The notes: generated by a model not told the origin, from the sequence alone. A DNA stretch of 64,000 nt from Sapientia aquatica (GCF_004358105.1 NZ_SMYL01000002.1:1-64000), one strand, 5' to 3'. Numbered from the stretch's first letter, positions 7,980 through 18,050 are shown. Translations and numbers: made by a program.

Positions 7980-9904
7980 AATTGACACCTTGGGTGATTC
8001 TCGCGCTCGTTGTGGGCGCGAGCTTATCAGCACAGACACAACAAGCAGCGCCTGCAGAGCAGCTTGTGCCAGTCGAAAAGTCAACCCAAGAATTGCCTAA
8101 CGAAGCCGTGCAGTCGAATAAAGGTTCAACTCCAATTCCGACTCCATCCCCAGCTTCAGCCTCAACACAAGAATTAGCCCCGCAAGCGCCCCAAGAAACG
8201 CCGGCCGAAACCCAAGCCGCCGATGAACCAGAAGTCGCATTGGTGACGGATTTTGAATTGCTCGATAATCACAATGTGGACGAGAAAATTCACGATTTGC
8301 TGATTAAATATGTTTCTGTGTTTAATCGTCCCAAAGAAAAAATTACTCCCTCCGAAGCGCGTTTGCTGCGCTTTTCAGTCAGAAAAGAAATCGGCGACAT
8401 CCTAGCGACAGAAGGCTATTTCAGCCCGACGATAGGTTTTGAAGCTGTGACCGAAAAAGACAGCGCAAAGGTAAAGATTAAGCTCGACTTAGGAGCGCCA
8501 ACCAAAATCAGTTCGGCCCAAATTCGTTTCATCGGCAGCGCGGTCACGCCTGAATTGCAAAGCAAAATTCGCCAAAGTTGGGGCTTGCCGGTGAATGCAG
8601 TTTTTCGTGATGACGATTGGACTCGCGCTAAGAGTCACGCCTTGGAGTCGCTAACCGAACGCAGCTATCCCGCCGCTAAGATCGCCAATAGCGAAGCCGT
8701 GATTCAAGACCTGCAAGCTGATCTGGCTATCGATTTGGATAGCGGCCCGATTTTTTATATGGGGCAATTGCATGTGCAGGGGCTGAGTTTATATAAGCCG
8801 TGGCTGCTGGAACGCTATCACCCACCGAAGCCCGGCGACGCCTACGATAGGCAAAAATTACTCGACTTTCAGCGCGAATTACAAAATTCGCCGTACTTTT
8901 CTTCCGTGACCGTCAGCGTTGATCCTGATCCAGCGGTTGCCGCTGCGGTGCCCGTTGAAGTGCTGCTCACCGAGCGCAACGAATACGATGTTGGCCTAGG
9001 TGCTGGATATAGCTCGAATACCCGCGCACGCGGCGAAGTGTCATTTCGTGATCGAAATTTTTATGACGCGGCCTATGATTTACGTAGTGTCATTCGGATT
9101 GAGCAATTGCGCCAAGTTGGTTATACCGATATCTATCTTCCGCCGCGCCGAAGTGGCTATTTGGATTCGTTTGGCGTGTTATTTGATCGCTCTGATATTT
9201 CCGGCTTATTAACCGCGACGACTTCATTTGGCGCAAAACGCGTTATTACCGAGGGTGCACTTGAGCGTCGCATCGGCTTATCGTTTGTGTACGAAGACAG
9301 CACGGTCAATGGCGGTGACCAAGTGTTGGCTAAAGCTTTGGTCGGCTCCTTAGGTTGGACTTGGCGGCGAGTCAATAACACCTTCGATCCACGCCAAGGC
9401 AGCATTTTGCAACTCGACGTGAGCGGCGCCACCAAGGCGCTGTTGTCCGACCAAAATTTTGTGCGCCTATATGGTAAATACCAATATTGGATTCCCATCG
9501 GCGCGCGCGACGTGATTATTTTGCGTACCGAAGCGGGTTATGTCGCGTCCCCAAGTAGCGATGGCATTCCTGAAGATTATTTATTCCGCGCCGGTGGCTC
9601 CGGTAGCGTGCGGGGTTATTCCTATCAAAGCCTTGGTGTAAAACAAGACAACGGTGTGGTGGGCGGACGGATACTTTCCACGGCAACGGCGGAATACGTG
9701 CATTGGTTAAAAGAAAACTGGGGCGTTGCTGCCTTTGTTGATGTGGGCGACGCGGCCGATAAGGTTTCAGCGCTGGACCTTAAACAAGGTTTCGGCCTGG
9801 GCGGACGTTACAAAACGCCGGCTGGTCCGATTGCGATTGATTTGGCGTATGGTCGTCAGGTTAAGCGCTTTCGTTTAGATTTTTCTATTGGGATTGCGTT
9901 TTAA
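7976..9904 (+). CDS. tamA: Translocation and assembly module outer-membrane protein TamA
   Basis: TamA is an Omp85-family outer-membrane beta-barrel that, with TamB, assists outer-membrane protein insertion and lipid transport. The 642-residue protein begins with a signal peptide (about residues 1-19), then a Pro/Gln/Ala-rich linker to about residue 80 that is longer than in E. coli TamA. POTRA-like domains follow to about 330 (GPIFYMGQLHVQGL marks the third), then the barrel, with GGSGSVRGYSYQSLG forming the family's inner loop motif (RGY) and a terminal Phe. It starts inside the tolR stop codon and is followed by tamB after 3 bases. Confidence 0.92.
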   Translation: MKLTPWVILALVVGASLSAQTQQAAPAEQLVPVEKSTQELPNEAVQSNKGSTPIPTPSPASASTQELAPQAPQETPAETQAADEPEVALVTDFELLDNHNVDEKIHDLLIKYVSVFNRPKEKITPSEARLLRFSVRKEIGDILATEGYFSPTIGFEAVTEKDSAKVKIKLDLGAPTKISSAQIRFIGSAVTPELQSKIRQSWGLPVNAVFRDDDWTRAKSHALESLTERSYPAAKIANSEAVIQDLQADLAIDLDSGPIFYMGQLHVQGLSLYKPWLLERYHPPKPGDAYDRQKLLDFQRELQNSPYFSSVTVSVDPDPAVAAAVPVEVLLTERNEYDVGLGAGYSSNTRARGEVSFRDRNFYDAAYDLRSVIRIEQLRQVGYTDIYLPPRRSGYLDSFGVLFDRSDISGLLTATTSFGAKRVITEGALERRIGLSFVYEDSTVNGGDQVLAKALVGSLGWTWRRVNNTFDPRQGSILQLDVSGATKALLSDQNFVRLYGKYQYWIPIGARDVIILRTEAGYVASPSSDGIPEDYLFRAGGSGSVRGYSYQSLGVKQDNGVVGGRILSTATAEYVHWLKENWGVAAFVDVGDAADKVSALDLKQGFGLGGRYKTPAGPIAIDLAYGRQVKRFRLDFSIGIAF

Positions 9905-9907
9905 ATC

Positions 9908-12900
9908 ATGGTTAGTCCCAACTCCACCCAAAACAGCGCCAGCGCACAAGCTCCCAAGCCGATTGCGCACAATGCGCGTTATCGGCTGTTGAAAACGCTG
10001 CTCGGCGTTGTCGCTGCTTTGCTATTGGTTGTGGTGATCGGCGCTTACTGGGTGCTTGGTACCGCATCAGGCGCGAGAACGGTTTTGGGATTAATTAGCC
10101 AATCAGCCGGGGTTCAATTTTCGGGCATCTCGGGAAGCTTTACTCAACAATTAAGCATCCAACATATTGACCTGCATACTGCCAAGCTCGATTTGCAAGC
10201 CGACGATATTAGCCTGCAATGGCGCTTGTCCGAACTCTGGCAACACCGATTACACCTCGATTTTTTGCGGGTGAATAATCTTAAATTAGCTACTCCCGCC
10301 GGAGATGGCAAGCCTGCTACCTTGCCTAAATCACTGCAATTACCCGCAATGATTAAATCGATTCAAGCTGATCAACTGTCGGTAAATCGCTTTGAGTTAA
10401 GCACCTTAGAGCCGGACGGCAAACACAGCAATCCGCTGCAATTTGAGGCCCTGTCCGCGCAAGCCTCTATAGACTCATCCAGCTACCGAGTAACCTTATC
10501 GGGCACAACTCCGTGGGGTAATGCGAATGCTAAAACTGAGCTCGCCAGCGCAGCTCCATTTAATCTGACGACCCAATTAGATTGGCAAGGTTTGGCGCTC
10601 AATCAAGATGGACTCATGCTGCCGGTCAGCTCCGCGCATGCTGATCTGAGCGGCAATTTAAGCCGAATTGTGGTGCAAGCCAATCTCAGGGTCAGTGAAT
10701 TGACAGCGGTTAATCCAATTAACTCAAAGAGCGCTGGCGCAAGCAAATCCCTGCCGAGTTCGACTTCTGCAAACGGAACTATCCATGCCATTATCACGCC
10801 GTTTGCGCCTTTGCCTCTGGAGGTTTTGCAGTTTGATCTGCGCGATCTCAATCCAGCAACTTTTTATGCTGATGCGCCCAAAGCCTTGCTTGGATTGGTG
10901 GGCGATTTTAAATTGCTTGGCACCGGTGCCGCGCCTGAATTACAGGGCGACTTTTCGGCGAGCAATGCACGTTCCGGTCCATGGAATTTAGGCGCGATTC
11001 CTGTTGCCGCCTTAAAAACCAAACTCGCTATTTCAGCACACCAAATCACGTGGCAATCGGCAGTTATCGAATTAGGCGGAGGCGCTTCGGCGAACAGTTC
11101 GGGAAGCTATATTTTTCCGGCCAAATCAGAAACCACAAAAACACTAGAAACCTCAGCAACCCAATCAGGGCATGTGCTACCCAGCGTGAACGCATTGCTC
11201 AGTGTGGTGAACCTGGATTTATTGCAGTTGGATGGACGGCTGAAAAAAACTCAGCTTAGCGGCAAAGCCGACGTTGCATCCACTAAAGCAGGTATGCAAA
11301 TTAAATTGGATTTGACGGAAAACCAAGCCCGCTTCGGTGCCAATTTAGTTGCTCAGGCGGCGTTAAGTCAGGATTTGAAAATTGATCTTAAGCAGTTTTC
11401 GTTATCCTCTAACGACGCCAAGTTATCCGTCAAGGGCAAATTTGATTTGCAAGGTAAGCAAGCCTTTGAATTGGTGGGCGAGGCGCAAAACTTCAATCCT
11501 GCGCGTTGGATTGATGTACCTGCTGGACGTATCGGCAGTCACTTCTCTGTGGCAGGGCAGTTGCAGCAAGGCTGGTTGGTGGATGCCAAAGTGGCCGAGC
11601 TATCCGGTCAATTTGCTGGTTTGAATCTGCAAGGGGAGTCGGACGCGGTGGCGCAAGAAGGCCAATTGCTTTCGATTAAAAAGTTGGAATTCAACTGGGG
11701 TAAGAATCATCTTTCTGCTTCGGGAAACTGGCAGTTAGGGGCGTTGAATAAGTCCAAAGCGAACGCAGTTTCCCATTCAGAAAAGTTGCAATTATCGATT
11801 GCGATTCCCAATTTATCGGGCTTGAGCAAACCGTTTCAAAAACTCGTGCCAGTGGAACTATCTGGTGCCATTTTTGTGGATGCCGTTTTGTCGGGTAACG
11901 CAGCGCAACCGAGTGGAACGTTAGCGATAAAAGCGACCAAGTTGGCTATTCCGAATCGCGTATTACTCGACAATTTGCAGGCTTCATTAGGTTTGGCTGA
12001 GGGAACGCAAGGTCGGTTTGAAGGCAATGTCGACATAACTGGATTGGTTCTCGGTCGAGCCGAGATTGATCCCGATACGGGCGAAAGTACCGCGTTCTCC
12101 ATCGATCAAATTAAAGCAAACTTATCCGGCGTGCGCCATGCGCATCAACTTACCCTGCTCGCTAATCTGCCGCAACAGCAGCAAGTGGCGTTGCAAGCCA
12201 GTGGCGATTTGCATGAGGCGACCAATGCTAATTTAGCCAATCACAATGGAATCCAATGGCAAGGCCAAATCGCGCAATTTAATTTAACTGGTCCGCTGGA
12301 TTTTCATTTAGACCAGCCATTCGCACTGCAGGTGTCATCGAATTCTGCCCAGATTGGCGCGGCGAGTTGGCAGGGTAAATTAGGCCAGCTTAAAGTTGGG
12401 CAATTGATCTGGTCGGATGGAACGATCAAAACTGCGGGAAGCTTCCAAGGTTTGCCAGTCGTTACTGCGCTGCGACTTTGGCGCAAAGATTTGCCGCTGA
12501 CCGGCAAACTGATGATTGACGCTGCGTGGCATTTGGATTTGAGTGATCGTGCTACGGGTGAACTTGAAATCAAGCGTAGCAGCGGCGATTTATCGGTGCG
12601 CGATCTGACCAGTGGGCATGTTCAATCGCTGGCGTTAGGATTGCAGAATGTGCTACTCAAAGCCACAGTGGGTGATCCGGATGCCGTTTCAGGCGTGCGT
12701 CAAATTGGGAAAACTAGCATCCTATCGAATACCCAGCGCGAGCCGATTCATATTCAATTACTGGCGCAGGGTAAGCAACTCGGTAGTATTGAGGCGCAGT
12801 TTAATTCCATGTTGAACAAGACCGCGCAAGGTTGGGAATTTCCGCACGATGCGCCCTTATCCGGAACCGCGGATATGAGCATTCAGGATATTCAATTTTT

Positions 12901-14248
12901 AAGTCAACTTGCTGGTTCCGGCGTGGCGTTGCGCGGCAAATTAAATGCCCACGGAAAGCTAATGGGCAGCTTGGATAAGCCCGATTACGCGGCGCAGGTT
13001 ACTGGACAAGATTTACAAGTTTCGCTCACGGACATCGGCGTGTTGCTACCCAATGGAACATTAGACGCGAGCTTGGATAGTCAGTTGTTTAAATTGACTA
13101 GCCTTAAATTCTCGCAAGCGATTAAGAATCCGCCTAAGCACGATAACTTAACCAATCTTGCGTGGCTCAAAGAAATCGGGGTCGTTGAATCAAGCGGGGC
13201 GATTAATTGGCAAACAAAGCTGGGCGCGATCAATACCAATTGGCAGCGTTTCCCATTTATCCAAAATCCCGATTCGTGGATGGTGGCCTCAGGCGACGTG
13301 CTGCTTGGCACGACTAGCCAATCATGGAATGTGACCGGCCAGTTGAACGTGGATGCGGCTTATTTTTCGGTTCCCAAAGATGCCGCGCCAAGGCTTTCCA
13401 GTGATGTTGTAGTGCTGAAAAAGAACGCGAAGAAAAGCACCGAGAAACCTGGTGCTATGCAATCGAATCTGGATTTCAGTATTCGAACGGGCAAAAATTT
13501 TGTGTTCGTTGGGCGCGGTTTGGATACTAGTTTGGACGGCGACATTCGCCTGCGCAGTAAAAACAGCAGCTCGATCCAAGCCACTGGTTCGATTCAAACA
13601 GTCGGTGGAAATTACGAAGGCTACGGACAAAAGCTAGCAATCGAGCGCGGGATTATTAATTTCCAAGGCGCGCCAGATAACCCAGGTCTTAACGTGCGCG
13701 CCATGCGCCGCGGATTGCCGGTCGAAGCAGGGGTGGAAGTAATTGGGACTGTCGCCAAGCCTGAGGTGCGTTTAATTTCCGAACCCAATGTGCCCGATTC
13801 GGATAAATTGTCTTGGATGGTTTTGGGGCGTGGCTCGGATCAAATGGCAGGTTCAGAAGCAGCATTATTGATGAGCGCCGCGGGGGCGATTTTTGGTGGG
13901 GATAGCAGCAGTAGCATGCCGCGCGATATTGCTCATACCTTGGGATTGGATGATATTTCGCTCGGCACCACGAGCACCGCGCCGGGATCGCAATTGCCCG
14001 CCCAAACCGTTGCTGGCAGCATCGGCAATACCGTCTCAAGCGACCAAGTCTTTAGCGTTGGCAAGCACCTGACGCCCAATCTAGTGTTTTCGATTGAGCG
14101 CAGCCTCACTGACGCGACCAATGGAATTAAACTCACTTGGCAGCTTACAAGACGCTTTAGTTTGATCGGGCGCACTGGCAGTGATAACGCAATTGATGGA
14201 CAATACACATTTTCTTTCGATTCAAATCGTAATTTGGTAAAGAAATAG
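9908..14248 (+). CDS. tamB: Translocation and assembly module inner-membrane protein TamB
   Basis: TamB is an AsmA/VPS13-like bridge that is anchored in the inner membrane and spans the periplasm as a long beta-taco, working with TamA. The 1446-residue protein has one N-terminal membrane span at about residues 28-50. A very long region of repeated beta-strand segments follows. The C-terminal DUF490/TamB domain covers about the last 350 residues, with GGNYEGYGQKLAIERGIINF and the conserved SWMVLGRG. It lies 3 bases after tamA and 1 base before tolA, so both pairs are expected to be co-translated. Confidence 0.92.
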   Translation: MVSPNSTQNSASAQAPKPIAHNARYRLLKTLLGVVAALLLVVVIGAYWVLGTASGARTVLGLISQSAGVQFSGISGSFTQQLSIQHIDLHTAKLDLQADDISLQWRLSELWQHRLHLDFLRVNNLKLATPAGDGKPATLPKSLQLPAMIKSIQADQLSVNRFELSTLEPDGKHSNPLQFEALSAQASIDSSSYRVTLSGTTPWGNANAKTELASAAPFNLTTQLDWQGLALNQDGLMLPVSSAHADLSGNLSRIVVQANLRVSELTAVNPINSKSAGASKSLPSSTSANGTIHAIITPFAPLPLEVLQFDLRDLNPATFYADAPKALLGLVGDFKLLGTGAAPELQGDFSASNARSGPWNLGAIPVAALKTKLAISAHQITWQSAVIELGGGASANSSGSYIFPAKSETTKTLETSATQSGHVLPSVNALLSVVNLDLLQLDGRLKKTQLSGKADVASTKAGMQIKLDLTENQARFGANLVAQAALSQDLKIDLKQFSLSSNDAKLSVKGKFDLQGKQAFELVGEAQNFNPARWIDVPAGRIGSHFSVAGQLQQGWLVDAKVAELSGQFAGLNLQGESDAVAQEGQLLSIKKLEFNWGKNHLSASGNWQLGALNKSKANAVSHSEKLQLSIAIPNLSGLSKPFQKLVPVELSGAIFVDAVLSGNAAQPSGTLAIKATKLAIPNRVLLDNLQASLGLAEGTQGRFEGNVDITGLVLGRAEIDPDTGESTAFSIDQIKANLSGVRHAHQLTLLANLPQQQQVALQASGDLHEATNANLANHNGIQWQGQIAQFNLTGPLDFHLDQPFALQVSSNSAQIGAASWQGKLGQLKVGQLIWSDGTIKTAGSFQGLPVVTALRLWRKDLPLTGKLMIDAAWHLDLSDRATGELEIKRSSGDLSVRDLTSGHVQSLALGLQNVLLKATVGDPDAVSGVRQIGKTSILSNTQREPIHIQLLAQGKQLGSIEAQFNSMLNKTAQGWEFPHDAPLSGTADMSIQDIQFLSQLAGSGVALRGKLNAHGKLMGSLDKPDYAAQVTGQDLQVSLTDIGVLLPNGTLDASLDSQLFKLTSLKFSQAIKNPPKHDNLTNLAWLKEIGVVESSGAINWQTKLGAINTNWQRFPFIQNPDSWMVASGDVLLGTTSQSWNVTGQLNVDAAYFSVPKDAAPRLSSDVVVLKKNAKKSTEKPGAMQSNLDFSIRTGKNFVFVGRGLDTSLDGDIRLRSKNSSSIQATGSIQTVGGNYEGYGQKLAIERGIINFQGAPDNPGLNVRAMRRGLPVEAGVEVIGTVAKPEVRLISEPNVPDSDKLSWMVLGRGSDQMAGSEAALLMSAAGAIFGGDSSSSMPRDIAHTLGLDDISLGTTSTAPGSQLPAQTVAGSIGNTVSSDQVFSVGKHLTPNLVFSIERSLTDATNGIKLTWQLTRRFSLIGRTGSDNAIDGQYTFSFDSNRNLVKK

Positions 14249-14249
14249 C

Positions 14250-15173
14250 ATGAATGAACGCATAAACACAGGAGCAGGCGCTGGCGCACTATTGGCGACT
14301 GTCGGTTCGCACTATCCAATCCCCAAAGAGCCGGGAAAAAACTCAGCGCTAGTGTTGGCTGGCTTGATGCACGTGCTGCTGTTTTTATTTCTGTGGATCG
14401 GTATCCGTTGGCAAAGCCAAGAACCGGTTGGCGTGGAAGCGGAAATCTGGGATATGACCACCCGCGAAGCCGCGCCTTTACCAACGCCCGAAGTCGCGCC
14501 GCCGCCTGCGCCGGTCGAAGTCGAGCAAAAACCGCCTGAACCAACTGCGAAGCAAATCGAGCAAGAACAAGAAGCCGACATTGCAATTGAACGCGCCAAG
14601 GAAAAAAAGCTGCAAGAGAAAAAATTGCAGGAAGATAAAGAAAGAATGCAAAAAGAAAAAGACGCGCAAGCTGCGAAAGAGCGCCAACAAAAAGAAGATT
14701 TAGCCAAAGAATTAAAGAAAAAAGAAGATCAGGCAAAAGAAGCGAAGAAGCAAGAACAAGACAAGCTGGCACAGCAAAAGAAAGCGGACGCACTCGCCCA
14801 AAAACAGCGCGACGACAACTTGAAACGCTTAACTGGCCAAATTATTGGCTCCGGCGGTAATGGTGATGCGGTCAAATCCACTGGCAATAATCGGGTCGAC
14901 CCTAGTTATGCTGGTAAAATTGCGGCCAAGATCAAATCCAACATGGTGTACGTCGGTTCAGATAATGGCCCGGATAACCCAACGGTGGAGTTCAAAATTG
15001 AGTTATTTCCAGATGGTTCAATCAAAGGTGTTCCACAAAAAACGAAATCCTCTGGGGTAGCAGCATTCGATGATGCGGTGGATCGCGCGATTAGAAAATC
15101 AGCCCCATTCCCAGCAGACAAATCAGGTAACGTGCCTGCAACCATTCCATTGACTTATAGACTGAAAGATTGA
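14250..15173 (+). CDS. tolA: Tol-Pal system protein TolA
   Basis: TolA couples the TolQR motor to Pal across the periplasm. The 307-residue protein has one membrane span (about residues 32-51), a Pro-rich stretch, and a Lys/Glu/Gln-rich helical domain (about 95-190) that forms the long coiled region. The C-terminal TolA/TonB-like domain follows (about 210-307), containing IKSNMVYVGSDNGP and PFPADKSG. It starts one base after the tamB stop. The helical domain is shorter than in E. coli. Confidence 0.94.
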   Translation: MNERINTGAGAGALLATVGSHYPIPKEPGKNSALVLAGLMHVLLFLFLWIGIRWQSQEPVGVEAEIWDMTTREAAPLPTPEVAPPPAPVEVEQKPPEPTAKQIEQEQEADIAIERAKEKKLQEKKLQEDKERMQKEKDAQAAKERQQKEDLAKELKKKEDQAKEAKKQEQDKLAQQKKADALAQKQRDDNLKRLTGQIIGSGGNGDAVKSTGNNRVDPSYAGKIAAKIKSNMVYVGSDNGPDNPTVEFKIELFPDGSIKGVPQKTKSSGVAAFDDAVDRAIRKSAPFPADKSGNVPATIPLTYRLKD

Positions 15174-15176
15174 GTA

Positions 15177-16466
15177 ATGACTATTGCAATGAATTATTTT
15201 TTGAAAAAATACCTAGGTTTATTTTTGCTAATCGCTAGTGTGCTGAGCGCCCCAGCCCAGGCTCAATTGCACGTAGAAATTTCCGGCGTTGGCGCATCGC
15301 AAATTCCGGTCGCCATTGCTAGCTTCGCCAATGAAAACATTGCCCCGCAAGTCGTATCGCAAATTATTAAAGATGATTTAAGTCGCAGCGGATATTTCCG
15401 CGTTATTGCCACTTCCGGACCATTATCCGAAACCGATAGCGTCAATTTGGCCGATTGGAAATCGCAAGGCGTGGATGCCTTGTTGGTCGGTAGCGTCCAG
15501 CAAACTCCTGATGGCCGCTATGATGTGCGGTATAAACTGTACGACACAGCCCAATCAAAAACCTTATCGGCGTTCGCCATCGCAGCGACACCTCAATACA
15601 CGCGGGTAACGGCGCATAAAGTCGCGGACGATGTTTATGAAAAACTCACCGGTATTCGTGGCGTGTTTTCGACCCGAATTGCTTATGTCACTAAAAACGG
15701 TCCGAACTACCAGTTAGAGATTGCTGATGCGGATGGTGACGGAGTGCAAATCGCATTCCGCTCGAAAGAGCCTATCATTTCCCCGTCATGGTCGCCTGAC
15801 GGAACTAAGGTCGCTTATGTGTCGTTTGAATTGCGAAAGCCAGTCATTTACGTGCAAAATTTAATGACCGGCGGCCGCACATTGGTGGCGAACTTCAAAG
15901 GCAATAATTCGGCTCCCGCTTGGTCGCCCGACGGCAGCAAACTCGCTGTTGCATTAACTAAAGACGGTTTAACTCAGGTTTATTCAGTTAACGCCGACGG
16001 TAGTGGGGTGCAACGTTTGACCAATACCAGCGGGATTGATACCGAACCACAGTATTCCGCGGACGGACAATCCATCTACTTCACTAGCGATCGCAGCGGT
16101 GGGCCACAGATTTATCGTATGAGTGCAGCCGGCGGGGAAGCGCGCCGCGTCACCTTTAACGGAACCTACAACATTAGCCCTCGAATTTCGCCAGATGGCC
16201 AATCTTTGGCCTATATTTCGCGCCGCGATGGAAAATTCCAACTCTATGTGCTTGATTTGGGTAATAATCAAGAGCTACGCTTGACAGATACACAAAATGA
16301 CGATTCACCTAGTTTTGCACCGAATAGTAAATATATAATGTATGCCACAGAAGTTGGTGGTCGCGGTAACTTGGGGGTTGTTTCTGTTGATGGACGAACC
16401 AAGCAACGATTAACCACTCAGGCCGGAGACGTTCGTAACCCTACCTGGGGGCCATTTATGAAGTAA
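15177..16466 (+). CDS. tolB: Tol-Pal system beta-propeller protein TolB
   Basis: TolB is a periplasmic protein that binds Pal and controls its contact with peptidoglycan. The 429-residue protein has a signal peptide ending near residue 30 (VLSAPAQAQ), an N-terminal alpha/beta domain (to about 165), and a six-bladed beta-propeller. The propeller repeats the motif SWSPDGTKVAY / AWSPDGSKLAV / QYSADGQSIYF / RISPDGQSLAY. It starts 3 bases after tolA. Confidence 0.97.
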   Translation: MTIAMNYFLKKYLGLFLLIASVLSAPAQAQLHVEISGVGASQIPVAIASFANENIAPQVVSQIIKDDLSRSGYFRVIATSGPLSETDSVNLADWKSQGVDALLVGSVQQTPDGRYDVRYKLYDTAQSKTLSAFAIAATPQYTRVTAHKVADDVYEKLTGIRGVFSTRIAYVTKNGPNYQLEIADADGDGVQIAFRSKEPIISPSWSPDGTKVAYVSFELRKPVIYVQNLMTGGRTLVANFKGNNSAPAWSPDGSKLAVALTKDGLTQVYSVNADGSGVQRLTNTSGIDTEPQYSADGQSIYFTSDRSGGPQIYRMSAAGGEARRVTFNGTYNISPRISPDGQSLAYISRRDGKFQLYVLDLGNNQELRLTDTQNDDSPSFAPNSKYIMYATEVGGRGNLGVVSVDGRTKQRLTTQAGDVRNPTWGPFMK

Positions 16467-16547
16467 CGTTACTTAAATAAAAGTTAAGTAACATCTAGCA
16501 GTAACTCAGCGGATTATTATTTTCGTTGTTATAAGTAGTGTGATTTT

Positions 16548-16570
16548 CAGTGCTTGTGTACAGTGCTTGT
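16548..16570 (+). repeat. Direct repeat upstream of pal
   Basis: The ten-base word CAGTGCTTGT occurs at 16548-16557 and again at 16561-16570, spaced 13 bases start to start, in the 160-base tolB-pal gap. Such tandem words can be binding sites, but no factor can be named. Confidence 0.5.
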
Positions 16571-16626
16571 AGTGAGTACTTATGTGATGCAAGTTGGTTT
16601 ATTTTAATTTATTAAAGGGAATAAAA

Positions 16627-17151
16627 ATGAATAGTACCTCAACCAAATTGGGCTTAATTTTTGCAGCCGCAGCATTGATGAGCGCTTGCAGCACTCCACC
16701 AAAAGTGGAAGAAAAGCCAGTCGTCGTAGAAGCACCAAAACCAGAACCAGTCAAAGCACCAGAAGTACGCGCTGTTGTTCCAGTTCAAGCTGAAATCGAT
16801 CCTTTGAACGATCCAAAAGGCGTATTGGCTCAACGTAGTGTTTATTTTGATTTCGACAGCTATGCAATCAAAGATGAATACAATCCATTGTTAGCGGCAC
16901 ACGCTAAATACTTAGCTGCACACACAGCACGTAAAATCTTAGTTCAAGGTAATACCGATGAACGCGGTGGCCGTGAATACAACTTGGCTTTGGGTCAAAA
17001 ACGTGCAGTAGCTGTTACTAAGTCGTTGACAGCGCAAGGCGTTGCAGCAACTCAATTGGAAGCAGTTTCATTGGGTAAAGAAAAGCCAAAAGCAACTGGT
17101 AGCAACGAAGAAGCTTGGGCACAAAATCGTCGCGCTGACATCGTTTATTAA
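16627..17151 (+). CDS. pal: Peptidoglycan-associated lipoprotein Pal
   Basis: Pal is the outer-membrane lipoprotein that clamps the outer membrane to peptidoglycan and is moved by TolQRA. I chose ATG at 16627 because it follows AAAGGGAATAAAA and starts a lipoprotein signal with lipobox LMSAC (Cys21). A Pro/Glu/Val-rich tether follows and then an OmpA-like domain (about residues 65-174) with FDFDSYAIKDEY and the peptidoglycan-binding TDERGGREYN. The 160-base gap upstream suggests an extra internal promoter. Codon use is plainer than in the neighbours, as expected of an abundant protein. Confidence 0.96.
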   Translation: MNSTSTKLGLIFAAAALMSACSTPPKVEEKPVVVEAPKPEPVKAPEVRAVVPVQAEIDPLNDPKGVLAQRSVYFDFDSYAIKDEYNPLLAAHAKYLAAHTARKILVQGNTDERGGREYNLALGQKRAVAVTKSLTAQGVAATQLEAVSLGKEKPKATGSNEEAWAQNRRADIVY

Positions 17152-17164
17152 TCGGACCTGATCA

Positions 17165-17926
17165 ATGAAGCGCTTCTTACGCCCTTTACCATTCCTGCTA
17201 GTTGTTTTATCTGTAAATCTGATGACAAGTCCGGCACATGCCGGGTTGTTTGACGACGATGAGGCGCGCAAGGCGATTTCGTCCTTGAGCGCTAAGTTAG
17301 ATGCGTTGAGTAGCAAAGTTGACGATCAACTTGCTACCAAGACCGATAAAACAGTAGTTCTTGATCAATTGAATCAAATTGAAGCATTGCGTCAAGAAAT
17401 CGCAAAATTGCGCGGTCAGGTTGAAGTTCTGTCTAATGATGTAAGCGATAACGCTCGTCGGCAAAAAGATTTTTATGTCGATTTAGATAATCGCCTACGC
17501 AAATTAGAACCACAGAAAGTCGTGGTCGATGGCAAAGAAGCGCAAATTGATCAAAACGAACAAAAGAGCTACGACACGGCCTTGGCCGTGTTTCAGTCGG
17601 GTGATTATTCAGGGGCTGCCAATGCTCTGAATACCTTCACCCAGACTTACCCACGCTCAGTTTATGTGCCGAACGCGCAATATTCTCTCGGTATCGCTTA
17701 TTACGCGCAAAAAGATTATAAAAACGCGATTACCACTTTCCAAGCGTTGATCAAAGCAAGCCCGGATAGCCCCAAAGCGCCGGATGCAATGCTCAATATT
17801 GCGACGTGCTATACAGAGCAAAAAGATAAAGTCCAAGCCAAAAAAGTATTGTTGGCTTTACGCTCCCAATATCCTGATTCTGCCGCGGCCAAAGCTGCTG
17901 CGGATAGATTATCGACACTGAAATAA
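17165..17926 (+). CDS. cpoB: Cell division coordinator CpoB (YbgF)
   Basis: CpoB links Tol energy use to septal peptidoglycan synthesis by PBP1B in the periplasm. The 253-residue protein has a signal peptide ending near AHAG (about residue 23-26), an N-terminal coiled-coil trimerisation segment (about 32-115), and C-terminal tetratricopeptide repeats (about 133-250). It begins 13 bases after pal and ends the operon. No clear terminator was seen before the tRNA promoter. Confidence 0.95.
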   Translation: MKRFLRPLPFLLVVLSVNLMTSPAHAGLFDDDEARKAISSLSAKLDALSSKVDDQLATKTDKTVVLDQLNQIEALRQEIAKLRGQVEVLSNDVSDNARRQKDFYVDLDNRLRKLEPQKVVVDGKEAQIDQNEQKSYDTALAVFQSGDYSGAANALNTFTQTYPRSVYVPNAQYSLGIAYYAQKDYKNAITTFQALIKASPDSPKAPDAMLNIATCYTEQKDKVQAKKVLLALRSQYPDSAAAKAAADRLSTLK

Positions 17927-18020
17927 CTCATCGCCGAACGGCGGTGTTAATGGACTGAGTAACTAAAAAAACCATTTTGGATTTGGTGTTAACGAATCCA
18001 AACAGAAAATCAGTTTTTGT

Positions 18021-18050
18021 TTGACAGTAAAGTCCCAACTACCCTATAAT
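18021..18050 (+). promoter_or_regulatory. Strong promoter for the first tRNA-Lys gene
   Basis: TTGACA (18021-18026) and TATAAT (18045-18050), both perfect consensus hexamers, are 18 bases apart. The transcript would start near 18057, a few bases before the tRNA. Confidence 0.85.

Noticed and set aside
13933-14793. 286-codon open frame on the minus strand over tamB/tolA
   Set aside because: It lies wholly opposite clear tamB and tolA coding sequence, is rich in Leu/Arg/Phe/Ala as expected of an antisense frame of a Lys/Glu/Gln-rich gene, and has no ribosome site or recognisable domain.
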